Source of the DNA: Nectonema munidae
Taxonomy: Eukaryota; Nematomorpha; Nectonematoida; Nectonematidae
Reading direction: 5' to 3'
NCBI GenBank assembly: GCA_030549495.1
Contig: JAUIRK010000915.1
Coordinates: forward strand, 62,001-126,000
Length of the DNA: 64,000 nt
In this document: positions 34,736 to 45,721 of the stretch, piece by piece
Position numbering within the stretch: position 1 is the stretch's first letter
Layout of the letters: each line of letters opens with the position of its first letter
Notes under the pieces: generated by a model
Database searches by the model: none
What the model saw: the letters and a program-made list of their open reading frames with translations, nothing else
Told to the model about the DNA's origin: nothing
Translations under genes and position numbers: made by a program

Positions 34736-36382
34736 CCAATGTGTTTACTGTTTTCAGAGTCAGTTGCTGTTATGAAAGAATATAATGTGAAAAAACACTA
34801 TATGTCCAAACACTCATCTCTTTATGATAATTTTCAAGGTGAACGTAGAAAACAAAAAGTCGAAAAACTGATTAAATATTTGACAGAACAGCAGACAATT
34901 TTCGTCAAAAAATGTGATCATGCCGACAATATCATTCGTGCTAGTTATATTGTCAGTGAGAAGATTGCAAAATATTCAAAAAATTATTCTGTGTCCAGGC
35001 AGAAAGAAATAGATAATATTAGTTTGTCTCGTAGAACTGTAATAAGACGGATTAATGAACTTGCTACCAATATAAAAACTGTGTTGAAAGAACTTGCTTC
35101 GAAATTTAAGTATTTTTTCTTAGCTATTGATGAGAGTACTGACGTAGAAAATACATCCCAACTTACAGTTTTTGTACGTGGAATTGATGACGATTTCAAT
35201 ATCATAAAAGAAATGCTTGGTCTTCAAGCCATGAAAGACACCACCACTGGAGAGGATATTTTTCAAGAATTGAAAATGTTAATGGTAAATTTATTAATCT
35301 CTATTTTGAAAACTTCATGGTTTAGCAACAGATGGTGCCCCTGCAATGGTTGGTAAAAAAGTTGGCTTAACTTCTAAAATTAAAAAAGGAGTTTACTTCT
35401 ATGGACATAGACACAAAAGATTTTTCCGCGTTTCACTTCATAATTCACCAAGATAATTTGTGCGCCAAGTCCTTCAAATTTGAACACGTCATGTCTAGAG
35501 TAGTTTCGAGTATCAATTTTATAAAATCTCGAGAATTAAATCACCACTAGTTTAATGAATTTCTTGAGGATGTCCAGACAGAATATGGATATCTGGTTTA
35601 CTACTGTGAAGCACGATGGTTGAGCAAAAGAAAAATGTTTAAACGATTTTATGATTGAAATTTTCCAATTTATGGAAATGAAAGCAAGTCTTTCCTGAAT
35701 TCAGTGATGATGGCTGGGTACGGGATTTAGCTTTTCTTGTTGACTATACTTCATATCTTAATGGCTTGAATTCAAAATTGCAAGGAAAGGGACAATTTGT
35801 TCATCAGTTGTAGAGTCATATCCGAACATTCCAAAACTAAATTCAACTGTGGGAAAAACAGCTGAGAAATGGTAATATTTTCCATTTCCTTATACCGGTG
35901 CAAAGCAGACTGCACTTCCTATGCTGAGATTATATCAATTCACAAATAATTCATAAGTAGATTTCAGTTCACAAGAAACGAATCTATCTGTTTTCTCTTC
36001 ACCATTTGATATGAATGTTGAGGAAGCTCCAAAGGAACTGTAGATGGAATTGATTGAACTTAAAGGAAATGAAGATCTGAGACGAAAAATGAGAGATTAT
36101 TCGTTACTGGAATTTTATAAAAAATCTACCTAAAGAAGTTTTCCACAGGATCACTGTTTTTGCAAGAAAAAAATGTCATTATTCCGGAGTACTTATATAT
36201 GTGAGCAGTAGTTTACGAAAATGAAATATATAAAATCAAAAACAAGATCAAGTCTGACGGACAATCACCTTGAAAATAACCTAAGAGTAGCCACCTCCAT
36301 AATTTCACCAAATATTGAGACACTGGTAAATAAAATCTCCAAAAGATCATTCCAATCCCTAAAAAGGTACAGAAATCATTGA
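34736..36382 (+). pseudogene. GTF2IRD2-like hAT transposase, unit copy 2 (longest)
   Basis: Same protein as 28165-29709 but with the C-terminus preserved: KMKYIKSKTRSSLTDNHLEN, then NLRVATSIISPNIETLVNK and a stop at 36380-36382. This matches the hAT C-terminal dimerisation region (SSLTDEHLxxxLRVAT in relatives). Here the first Asp block reads DESTDVENTSQL, the usual form; copy 1 has Ser for Thr. Frame changes near 35330 and 35640 and several stops are shared with copy 1, so they predate the duplication. Confidence 0.85.
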
Positions 36383-37859
36383 AACATTCTTACTTTGGAA
36401 CATCAAATGATTTTTCACTCCTCAGAACGAACCATTAGAATTGAAGAGGATAATTTATAACAGTAGAGGATCTGTCCTGATAACTTTATTTTCTTCTAAG
36501 CAAAGCGCTTTTACATTGTTTGAAAGGAAGTATCGTAAGGAAACCTTCCCTGTCTATCTGATATTAACTTTGCTCATCTCTACAAATTTTTAAAGTACTT
36601 ATAAGAATATGAGACAAGTAAGTAACGTAACTTTCTGTTTCTGTCAATATTTTTTCAAAAAATTGATAAACTGTTAAAAATATCATATGAGGTGTCATTC
36701 ACAATTGACGTCAACCTTTTTTGGCGCCCCTTTTCAAAGGATTTGTCTTAGTTCACTCAAGTAATCCACAAAATTATTCTTGTGTTCTTTGATGAATGGG
36801 GTTACGAGTTATCATTTTGAAACAAATCTTCCCTTGTGTTCTTTGCCTTGAGGCTAATGATGCATCAATTTCATGCAGCGTCTAGCGTAGACAGTAAGAT
36901 CCCGTAAATTGTAAGTTTTGTAACGGAACTACCGAATTAATGGGTCAAGAATCTCACACTTGAATTTTGAGTCCATTTTTAATGAAAACTATTGAAATTC
37001 GATGAGTTTTTTCTGACTCTTAATTATCAAAGCAAATTGCCTTCTAATTGTAATAGAGATAAATGAGTAGGAAATGATTAAAATCCATTCTTTCTATAAT
37101 AATTATTATCAGTGCATCCGACTGTTTGATCGCTTTTTTAATCGTCATCGGTTAATTTTAAACAGTTTTTGGATTTTTTGTTGAGCGTTTTTTATTTTTA
37201 AGAAAATCGCATTTCTTCTGCATGCATCTCTAAAAATAATACTCGAAAATTGACTCTAAGATTTGGAACATATAACATCTCACTAGTGTATTCCTAAGCC
37301 CTAAATCTGACTTAAAAAATCATTTGAGGCTGTTTCGATCACGTCCATGGAGATTGCAAGCAGCATGATTAGCAGTGGCAAGAGTATTTAACCAAATAAC
37401 TTCGAATGGTTAATTGCATTTAACAATAAATCTAGCACATCTCATGATTCTATATCATTCGTGCGTTTATTAATCCAAAAATAAATATGATGCTTCAAAT
37501 ATAAAAGTGTTCCCTGTGCTTTTTCATGTAAATATGTAAAAGCAATACGTAAAGAAATTGTTTTCGCAAAGTTTTGATGTAATTTTCCCGAGATACGCTC
37601 GCATCTCAATTGTTCCATCCTATTGGATTTATCTTTGTTCTTGCTTCAATCGCCGGAGAGAGTATTGGAAGTAGATAGACATAAAAGTTTCAAAAGATTA
37701 ACGAAGCTACATGTTATGTTATACAAAAAAAGGTTCAAAAAAAAGAAGAAAATTAGAGCTTATTATTAAAAGTGGTTTTTTAGTTATAAATTTTGTAATT
37801 TAGATTTCTATAAATTGTTACCTACGATTGATCATTTTAAAAAGGCTCAGTAAATCGTG

Positions 37860-38110
37860 AAACTCGAGGTCTTCTTTAACCCTGCTTCCCTTGGGAAGAT
37901 TCGAAATCGTTCTCCCGTAACTGTACCAATGAATAGAGTTGTTGTACAAAGAAAATCCTTCTTTAATGTTTTAGACATTGTTGCAATATCAAAATCAATT
38001 ATTTTAATCGCTACCACTATATTACCAGGCTTTATGTCTCTGTGAATTACGTTCAAATTGCATATGTATTCAATTCCAAGGGATATTTGGGCACAAATCG
38101 ACCTAATTTT
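37860..38110 (-). pseudogene. Protein kinase fragment, copy 3
   Basis: Reads NVIHRDIKPGNIVV then, in the same frame because of a missing base, AIKIIDFDIATMSKTLKKDF. It has many small deletions relative to copies 1 and 2 in 37870-38330, so it is the most decayed of the three. Confidence 0.7.
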
Positions 38111-38530
38111 TTACCATTCCATTGATTCCACCCATCCAATAATTTAGAGTTTTCCCCTCAATGTGTTCTTGTCAAATCTGGAATGCAAGTCCCCTCGTCG
38201 AAACGAGGTACTATCGCACTGAGGCGAGGGTGTCATGTGAGCAACCTAACCTCATTGTAGCTTGCTTTGCAAAGTCCTTCTCTCAAGCTTTGAGAAAATC
38301 TCCACTGATCGATCTTTGATGATCTCCACTGTGTGATCCATCAAAGATCTTGTTGCTAGCGTAATAGGTATTTATTTGTAAAAAATCTGAGGTTAGAAAT
38401 TAATATCTTACAGTTTACTGAATCAAAATTTCAGTTAACCCTCGCAGGACGAACTATGGCTTTTTACTCCCGCTGACACTTTGACTTCGTTTTTCGAAGA
38501 GAAAAACATATGAAACGAAATATAAATATA

Positions 38531-38670
38531 CTAGCCGGTCCCGTGGTCGTTTCTCGCTTCGCTCGAAACAGTGTTTCTCGCTGCGCTCGAAACATAGGAT
38601 TCTGGGTAGTGTGTATATTGAGTTGCTAATTCAAATTCGCTTTGCTCAAAACGACCACGGGACCGGCTAG
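38531..38670. mobile_element. Palindromic MITE with CTAGCCGGTCCCGTGG ends
   Basis: CTAGCCGGTCCCGTGGTCGT at the left is repeated inverted at 38649-38670, a 22 bp perfect terminal inverted repeat around about 95 bp. It interrupts unit copy 3. Part of its interior (CGCTCGAAACATAG and the following TTCT..TAGTGTGTAT) recurs just outside at 38689-38745. Similar CTCGAGCAAAGCGAGAGACG occurs at 48265. Confidence 0.7.
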
Positions 38671-39380
38671 TTTTTTTTGTTTAGGCTACGCTCGAAACAT
38701 AGAATTCTTGTAGTGTGTATTTTGAGTTGCTAATAGTGTTATATGGTGTGGTGGTCAGTTTATTTTCCCGTGGTTTATTAGGGGGAAAAAGGGGGGAAGG
38801 GGGGGTTAGGTGTTTTTTAAAAAAAAAAAAAAAAAAAAATAATTTCAACCAATCAGAATGATTAAAGCGACACTCACACTACAGATATATGAACTCATCA
38901 CACATATAAAAATACACATAAAACATATAATAATTTTAACCAATCAGAACTAACTGCTGGTAACTAAACACTGTCAATTCCAAATTTGGCATTAAAATGA
39001 GGTTTGTTACAATTTTTCTTACATGTAGTTACAAGATTAATAAACAATGTATTTCAGTAAATATTTTTTCTCATATGTAATAATAATTCTACTAAACTAT
39101 GTATTTCAAAAAAATATTTTCAGCTTTTACTATTTTTCTTCCTGAACCTTTCTATTAAAAGAAAACGATCAATATATAAAATCATATTGAAAATCAGTAG
39201 TTTATATGTATAGTATATAATAAGTATAACTATGTATGCATACATATTTTGAACATCTATAATTAGGGCTCCTGGCCCACAGCCAGTCTTGGAGAGCATA
39301 TCTGGCCCAAAAGTGAACAAAGGTTGACATGCATGCTGTAATGTGTCTGATAGACTACTTCATTTTCAAATGAAAAGCCT
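38671..39380. other. Low-complexity and repeated intergenic DNA
   Basis: Contains a G-run and a 20-odd A-run (38790-38840), and a short phrase TTTCAACCAATCAGAA repeated at 38846 and, with one change, 38931. No gene. Confidence 0.5.
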
Positions 39381-39384
39381 ATTC

Positions 39385-39644
39385 GCCCCCCAACAATTTT
39401 AGATTTTTTAAACTAGTGTATATGCGATATGCAAATTTAATTAAAATATTTTCGCTGGAAGTATAGTATTTAAATTTCACCGATTTTGTAAAAAAATATA
39501 AAGTAGTCTTATAAATTTAGGTATGCGCTGAATACACTCTATTTTAAAGGATTGCTTGAATATTTGGTCTCCCGTGGTATTTCCAGACCAGTAATTTTGA
39601 AAATTGCAAAAAAAAATTCGCCCTCCACTAATTTTGAGGATGTG
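39385..39644 (+). repeat. Dispersed repeat R, copy 2
   Basis: See 11183-11440; the same 260 bp with similar C-rich borders (ATTCGCCCCCCAACAATTTT at 39381, ATTCGCCCTCCACTAATTTT near the other end). Confidence 0.7.
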
Positions 39645-39957
39645 GATTTAGATTATGTTGAGTTAATCCTTTCTGGAAATAAGATTATATATTTTTAGTG
39701 AAATGTAATGTCTGTCAGAATAAATTGAATTAAAATTTGGTAAATAACATCGATCTTCATTTTGTCTATATCCTGTCAAAAAGCAAATTATAATTTAAAC
39801 CTACATCTTTAGGCGCGAAAAGACAATATATTCTCCCGCATATAGAAAATCTTTTGAAGCGATTCAAATAAAGCTACGATAATATTGAAAAGAAATAACG
39901 TTTTGCTTTATCTTTTAATGATTTTTTATACAAGATTTATGAAACAAAATATTGATT

Positions 39958-40060
39958 ACTGCCGGTATCGCGTCCATAGCTGGAGAGAGGTAGGGATAGT
40001 CACGATCGCGAATCGAACCCACACCCTGCGCTCTTAGCACTAGGCCACTGCGTACACCAT
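39958..40060 (-). repeat. tRNA-derived SINE, family C
   Basis: On minus: GTACGCAGTGGCCTAGTGCT, AAGAGCGCAGGGTGT, GGGTTCGATTCGCG. An A box (TGGCCTAGTGC) and a B box (GGTTCGATTCG) are about 30 bases apart, with a non-tRNA continuation. It does not fold as a full tRNA (no acceptor stem), so it is called a SINE. Confidence 0.6.
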
Positions 40061-40543
40061 TGCACTTAACACATGATGATATTATATACGTAAACTAAAA
40101 ACATATATGGCTGAACATAGTTTAAAAAACATCACACTCTCCTCAATAACAGCCATATATTTTATACTCTTATAGAAGGTCATAAACAAAATGGCTCAAC
40201 TAAAAATGTGTTTTATAAAGGAGCACTGATTTACAACCGCTGACGTAAAACGCTCTTGGTTAGAGATTAGAACTTTGAACAGGGCAAATACGTATTATTT
40301 AAATGTCAAGAAAATATCAAAATATTTTAAAACTTCTTCCTTAAGGCTGAAATATTAGCCAAATCCGTAATTCTCAGTCTTTCATCTCACTATGGTTAGC
40401 GTTTATACAAATTTGATTTTGGCTTTTTATTAATACTTTTCTGAAATTTATGGTTGAATATTATTCTTTCCAAAAAACAAACCAAGTAACGATCCCTCTA
40501 TTAATTGTTTTTATATATTTTAAATAAATGTGTATATTAGTTA
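40061..40543. other. Intergenic stretch without features
   Basis: AT-rich; no open frame or repeat recognised. Confidence 0.5.
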
Positions 40544-40995
40544 ATAAAAAATAGTTTAAGAGTTTTTATTTGGAACAAAAAGATAAATGAAATGATATAT
40601 TTCGCTCTTACAGAAAAGCTTTATCAAATTGAGTAGTGAAGAATAGTGAAGTAGCAAAAGTCACACCCTGAAAACCTACCTTTCCTAGAATAATGGTTTT
40701 CACACAAACACAAAGACTCCATCAACAGCAAATTACCACTCCCACAAATCTACCTCAACCTCATTTAAGAAACAAAGAACCCACAACAATAGAGAAATCG
40801 CCACCTCATATTACGTCTCATAAACAAAGAAACCTCACAATAAAGAAATTACCACGTCATAAAATTCCATTTCATTTTCATTTCACTTCATTCCATTCTT
40901 CACTACTCAATTTGATAAAGCTTTTCTGTAAAAGCGAAATATATCATTTCATTTATCTTTTTGTTCCAAATAAAAACTCTTAAACTATTTTTTAT
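40544..40995. mobile_element. Foldback element with about 100 bp arms
   Basis: The left arm 40544-40645 and right arm 40894-40995 are nearly perfect inverted repeats (for example TTTATTTGGAACAAAAAGAT on the left, its complement at about 40955 on the right). The 250 bp centre is rich in A and C, with irregular repeats around AAATTACCAC and TTCATTTCAC. The 96-codon open frame there reflects this composition, not a gene. No target duplication is obvious. Confidence 0.75.
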
Positions 40996-41591
40996 CTACT
41001 GATATCAATGGAACAACCTATTACTTGTGATTTAAAATATATTAGTTAATTAATTGGATGGCTAGTAAACTAGTTGGTAATTTAATTAGTTAGGAAATTT
41101 TTTCAATGACTTTAACATTTTAGTTTACCCCATTCAGTACGAATGTTCCCAAGGGAAACGCAGGCGAACTCTTATTTTGAATAGAATTAAACAGATTTGT
41201 GAATTCCTCTGTGTTACGTTCTACATGGGTTAATATGCTCTTTCAAGACTAATTGTTTTCCGGCTTCACACTAGTATTATCACACAAGGAGAGCAGGCAA
41301 GCGGAAAACAAAAAATATACAGTTCATATGCCATGCTCTTGTTTTTCAAAAATTTTTCTTGATTTTATCACTGTTTTTTATCAATGAGATAAGAAATTAA
41401 GATGAATCATTTATCAAATTGGCATTTTTTTGAACAAAATAAATATTATTATTTGTGAATTTCTATTCATTTCGGCAGTAAAATTTTTTATGATTCCAAA
41501 TCTGATAAACTAGAAAAAAAATTAAAAATACATTTAAAGAAATTAAAGAACTTGTCTGGGACGAATTAGTGAATCAAATTAGCTATTATTA
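40996..41591. other. Intergenic stretch downstream of TELO2
   Basis: Holds the likely TELO2 3' end and otherwise only AT-rich sequence. Confidence 0.5.
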
Positions 41592-41597
41592 TTTATT
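41592..41597 (-). terminator. Candidate polyadenylation signal of TELO2
   Basis: AATAAA on minus about 55 nt after the stop codon. Others lie nearby in this AT-rich DNA, so the choice is tentative. Confidence 0.4.
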
Positions 41598-41652
41598 ATA
41601 TATTCCTTGGAAGTAGCTTGTCTCTTGATATGAAAAAGAAGTACACGTATAT

Positions 41653-44220
41653 TTATTTTTGTATAGGTGTGGTGATTTTAAGTTTGTGCATAACAACAGA
41701 TATATCAGCAGGCGCCAACGTATTATTCTTTACAAGATCTATAAAAGAAGTGCTTTTGATTAGTGAGAGAGCAGTGTGTGCAAGAGATCTACATTCTTCA
41801 TTCGAATCCTCTAGGCAACACTGGTTTAGCCATTTTACGTGATTTTGATGAGAGGAAAAATAATTACGTCCAGATTTTAGGGCGGTGAAAACAGTTGAAA
41901 GAACTTGAAAACGAACCACAGAATGAGCGTGTAACTTGTGAGGCTCAACAAATTCAAGAAGAGAATCCACCATAGAAAGGAAGGAAGGAGAATTTGGGGA
42001 AAGAATTAAAATCGTATTTAAGTAGCGGAGTAGCGCTGACAAAAAGTGGGGAGAAAATTTGGACGAGCCAGGGAATAAAAAAGGATAAAAATAGGAAGAA
42101 CACAGACTACTGAATTCATTTCTTTTCTGAGCAATCGTTGTTTTTGGATGAAACAAAACTTCTAATTCGGATACTTCATCATTGGAACTGCTTTGAAGAA
42201 ATGATGATTGGGTGGCGTAGACATACTTGGCAGAAATAGATAGCATAAATAAAATATCAATTTTGTCTTTCAAATTTATTTGATTAGTAGGTGAGGCAAA
42301 CTTCTCTGCGAGGTGATAAACAACTTTTGCTTTTGGTGTTTTGGAAATGAGAGACACTAAGCATTGCATCCTTAGGGAAAGCGCGTTTATTTCTTCTTCT
42401 ACGGATTTCAGATCAAAGGTAAGCGCAGACGAAGTTTTATCATAAGCTTCCTTTGACACAACTTTGTTAGATTTATCTAACTCTTTATTCGCATCAATAA
42501 AAAAGAGAGCATCCGTTAATTTTAGAGACAAAAGGGACAAATCCGGTGGATTGTGCTGTAGTAAAATCTTCAATGCTTGACACACTTCAACAACTTCATC
42601 AGAATTTTGGGATTCTTTAATGGCGTCAAGACATCGCTTTAAAAATGGGTATTTGATAAGAGGATTATTTTTAGGAACTTTTATAAAGTTTGAGCGAGAA
42701 TTTGATAACATTGAAGCATTACTTTCGGATGTATTATCAGAACTCATTTTATCCGTAGACAACTGTCCAGTTTCCTCATGAAGAGAATTATTTGAACCAC
42801 ATAACTTTACCCCGTTCGATAAATTCATTAATTTCTTCTGCTCAGATGAAACTTCTGCAAAAAAGTCTACCTTATTCAAGCTTACTTTTTTGATATTTGA
42901 AAATTGAGTCTCAAGGCTACAAAACTGTTCATTTAATATCTTTTCCTGTTCAGATTTGGCGTTAACATCAAAATTTAATTGAACTTCGTGTTCATAAAGT
43001 GAAGCCATTAGTCTCTTGCCAATATACATGGAAATGTATCTGTGATAGGAATCCAAACTCTCTAAATGTGCTTCAATAGCACTAAGCAAGGCAACAACAA
43101 ACTCATTTCGAATACACTCCACTTCATTTTTTTCAAAGCACAACGAAAGAACAAACAAGAGTTTACTCAAGTATAAGTGATAGGAAGTGGGAGAATTTAA
43201 AATTAAAATTCTGCTTCCCCATTTTTTAAGAACGCTCATCAAATTTTTTTTCAAAAGATCACGCACAGTTGAAAAGGAATTCCAGAAGTTGCAAAGCATC
43301 AGAATGAAGAAGTCAGAAGACTCCTGCATGAAAAGTAAATCATTTTGCATAAATTGACGAATTGAATCATCGCTACACATTTTGTCTTCTAGCGTATTAA
43401 AGATATAAGAGATAGATTGCACACTCGAAATATTTTCAAAGGAAAAGCGCAATACTTTATGCAGGGTATTTGATTCTAAGGATGTAATATTTATAGGATG
43501 TGCACCATCGCCAAATTTAGGCGAATTAGTGAAATTCAAAATAAATGTGAGAAGTTGAGGTAGAACCTTATTCAAATATCCCAATCTATTAATTTTATCC
43601 GCAAACTCATTAAACATAAAAGATATCTTGTCATAACCAAACTTTTCAAGCAAAATAGATTGGCTTAATTCATTCAAAAAAATATTAAACAAAAAAACAT
43701 AATACGCATTTCGCTCAAAAATGTCTAGTATATTATGATCAAGGCTTTCTGAAAAATATGGAATAACTAAATCTGGGATTGAAAAAATTTTTTGAATTAG
43801 ATTTTGTAAGATGAAATCATTTTTATAGTGACTAAAAAGGTCTTCTGGAAAAGAAGAAAATAGGAAAGAAAATAGAGAATGGAATTGAGAGTGTCGTAAG
43901 AAGAGTGAAAGAGACTCCAAAAAGATATTTTTAAATTTATGGGCAAAACAATCTCGGTCAGTTAAAAGCAAAAATTGGTGGTGTATTGGCAACATTTGCA
44001 AAAGTTTGGAAAGAGAAGATTTGAAAAATTGCACTTGATCAAGCGAATAAAAGTCAACAGCTTTAAAAACGGCTTCACGAACTAAACAAAAGAGTTTATC
44101 TTTCTCCAAAAATTGGTCCTTAAGAGATGAAGCAAGAGAATCGAGTAGTGTTTCAAACTCACTCACTGAAGAGCCTGAAAAGTGTCGAAAAGTATTTAAA
44201 ATTGGTAGCTGTATATCCAT
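41653..44220 (-). CDS. TELO2: TELO2 (telomere length regulation protein TEL2 homolog)
   Basis: Core of the TTT complex (TELO2-TTI1-TTI2), which with HSP90/R2TP stabilises PI3K-related kinases (ATM, ATR, mTOR, DNA-PK). 855 codons from the ATG at 44220; human TELO2 has 837. The frame is open 16 codons further up but with no ATG there. All alpha-helical, low motif content. The telomere-regulation domain is visible at about residues 515-650 (YPFLKRCLDAIKE, LKILLQHNP, LRMQCLVSLISKTPKAKVVY, KDKIDILFMLSISAKYV). The conserved C-terminal block is at about 710-815 (SYFYPFLFPGSSKFSPH, LLRYLNTILILSPNSPSF, DSNEECRSLAHTALSLI, like DPDEDCRSLALRAL in relatives). The whole gene is one uninterrupted frame, unlike vertebrate TELO2. 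A 5' non-coding exon cannot be excluded. Confidence 0.85.
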   Translation of the reverse strand: MDIQLPILNTFRHFSGSSVSEFETLLDSLASSLKDQFLEKDKLFCLVREAVFKAVDFYSLDQVQFFKSSLSKLLQMLPIHHQFLLLTDRDCFAHKFKNIFLESLSLFLRHSQFHSLFSFLFSSFPEDLFSHYKNDFILQNLIQKIFSIPDLVIPYFSESLDHNILDIFERNAYYVFLFNIFLNELSQSILLEKFGYDKISFMFNEFADKINRLGYLNKVLPQLLTFILNFTNSPKFGDGAHPINITSLESNTLHKVLRFSFENISSVQSISYIFNTLEDKMCSDDSIRQFMQNDLLFMQESSDFFILMLCNFWNSFSTVRDLLKKNLMSVLKKWGSRILILNSPTSYHLYLSKLLFVLSLCFEKNEVECIRNEFVVALLSAIEAHLESLDSYHRYISMYIGKRLMASLYEHEVQLNFDVNAKSEQEKILNEQFCSLETQFSNIKKVSLNKVDFFAEVSSEQKKLMNLSNGVKLCGSNNSLHEETGQLSTDKMSSDNTSESNASMLSNSRSNFIKVPKNNPLIKYPFLKRCLDAIKESQNSDEVVEVCQALKILLQHNPPDLSLLSLKLTDALFFIDANKELDKSNKVVSKEAYDKTSSALTFDLKSVEEEINALSLRMQCLVSLISKTPKAKVVYHLAEKFASPTNQINLKDKIDILFMLSISAKYVYATQSSFLQSSSNDEVSELEVLFHPKTTIAQKRNEFSSLCSSYFYPFLFPGSSKFSPHFLSALLRYLNTILILSPNSPSFLSMVDSLLEFVEPHKLHAHSVVRFQVLSTVFTALKSGRNYFSSHQNHVKWLNQCCLEDSNEECRSLAHTALSLIKSTSFIDLVKNNTLAPADISVVMHKLKITTPIQK

Positions 44221-45508
44221 ATTTCTAAAGAATAAATTAAAATTACAAAATTCCAGTAAATGTACCACATCATCATAAAAATGATTGAATCTTATTAATA
44301 TATCAAGACCTTCAGATAGATATTCGATTTAAAATATTTTCAAAAGTAAGGTAAATAAATGGATGTAAGGAAATAGTCGTTAAGGCGAAAACTTTTTAGC
44401 AACCTAGCACAAAATTAAAACTGAAGAAGCTTCATTAAACGAAATCGGTCTTTCACACTCTGCTGTGAGGGCATTTAACATCCTGACTCCGACCGGAACA
44501 AAACATTACATTGACCAGTGATTCATATATGCATCACTTGTGTAATATTGCGTTTGCGACCAGCGATGCACATATGAATCGCACATTTTATGTCAAATAT
44601 CTACGAAAACAGTTGACTTAAAAAAAATCGAAGTCCATCAATCTGTTACTAAAAATTATAATAATTTGATGAAATTAACATTTTTTTCCCTTGTGTATGT
44701 ATTTTCGAAAAATTTGTAAATTTTTGTATGAAGTATTCTGGACCACTTCTTTTACTACTTCAGTTTCTATTTATAAAAAAATGGCAAACTGTTTTATTCC
44801 AACTAAATAACTGTCATCACTTTTTTCTACATTGAAATATTGAGAAGGAAATGCACAAGTTAGGGGCAGAGGATTCACAACATTTGATGTATCATATATG
44901 AATCGTTGGACGTTAATCAATACAAAAAAAGACAACTCCACTTATTACATACATACTTGCCCAAATGCTCCAGATGAGTTGATATAAAAACCTATAAATC
45001 ATCAAACACTTGCTTAGTGTGCAAGTGTAAGGAGTTTTGCTCATTTTTGTTTCACTCTTCTTGTTGTCACAGTATTTTTCGCAACATAATGTGTGACTTC
45101 CTTTTGTTCAGTTTTTTTAGACTAATACTTTCTCCTTATTTTGTCTGTAATGGTAAGACACTTGTTGATTTGTAAAATAATCAACTTCAGTATTTCGTTT
45201 TGAATTGTTATTACTAACAGCATAGTTTTTGATTTTTAAAGATGTAACATCTTACAAATTAAAAGTACCTTAGTTTTAATTCCAAATTTTTGGTTCTTCT
45301 TGTCTTTGTAATAACAATAATTCTTAAAATTTCTTAAATGTATAATTCCTAAGATTTCCCTAAAAAATTTATTGACCCAAAATGTTAACGTATTAACAAA
45401 TAAATAATTCAAAAATAAAAAGTAACTACAAAATAAACTATTGATTTTACAATGAATAAAGTATCTAAAAAACCTATTCCTTAACTAATGAATAACTATA
45501 TTCTAACT
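44221..45508. other. TELO2 upstream region and left part of a piggyBac remnant
   Basis: The first roughly 250 bp should hold the TELO2 promoter; no clear TATA box was identified. From about 44475 there are three versions of a CATATATGAATCG-type motif (about 44522, 44570, 44893). A fourth, inverted, is at 50410 near the right end of the piggyBac element, so this stretch is probably that element's left flank. Confidence 0.45.
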
Positions 45509-45721
45509 CAGTGGTTCCCAACCTTTTTTACATGGCGGCACACTTTTGAGCTATTCAAATTTTCGCGGCACACCTATCCAAAAAATGAATATTTTCTACT
45601 CATAAAGCCTTTTTGCAATAAAATATTAAAAATATAGGAGATCATATAAGGAAAATTTTTATTCACACAAATAAAACTTATCCTGTATTCAGTACCGGGT
45701 AGAGAATAATAATTGTGAATG

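Larger units (their letters stand above)
22871..38530. repeat. Tandem array of a 6.6-6.9 kb unit, about 2.3 copies
   Basis: The phrase TTTTAAAGTACTTATAAG occurs at 23131, 29722 and 36588, and everything after it is repeated. Copy 1 is about 22871-29709, copy 2 about 29710-36330, copy 3 about 36331-38530 where a palindromic MITE ends it. Copies 1 and 2 differ at only a few positions per 500 bp. The copy 1/2 junction has lost about 270 bp that is present at the copy 2/3 junction (36270-36587). Copy 3 has 34 extra bases near 37331. Contents per unit: Harbinger-type end, kinase fragment (-), piggyBac end and transposase (-), MULE-like MITE, hAT transposase (+). Confidence 0.9.

Noticed and set aside
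39958-40060. Functional tRNA gene
   Set aside because: A and B boxes are present, but no matching acceptor stem ends, and the sequence continues like a SINE body.
40693-40983. 96-codon Thr/Pro/His-rich frame
   Set aside because: Lies across the centre and right arm of a foldback element; composition explains it.
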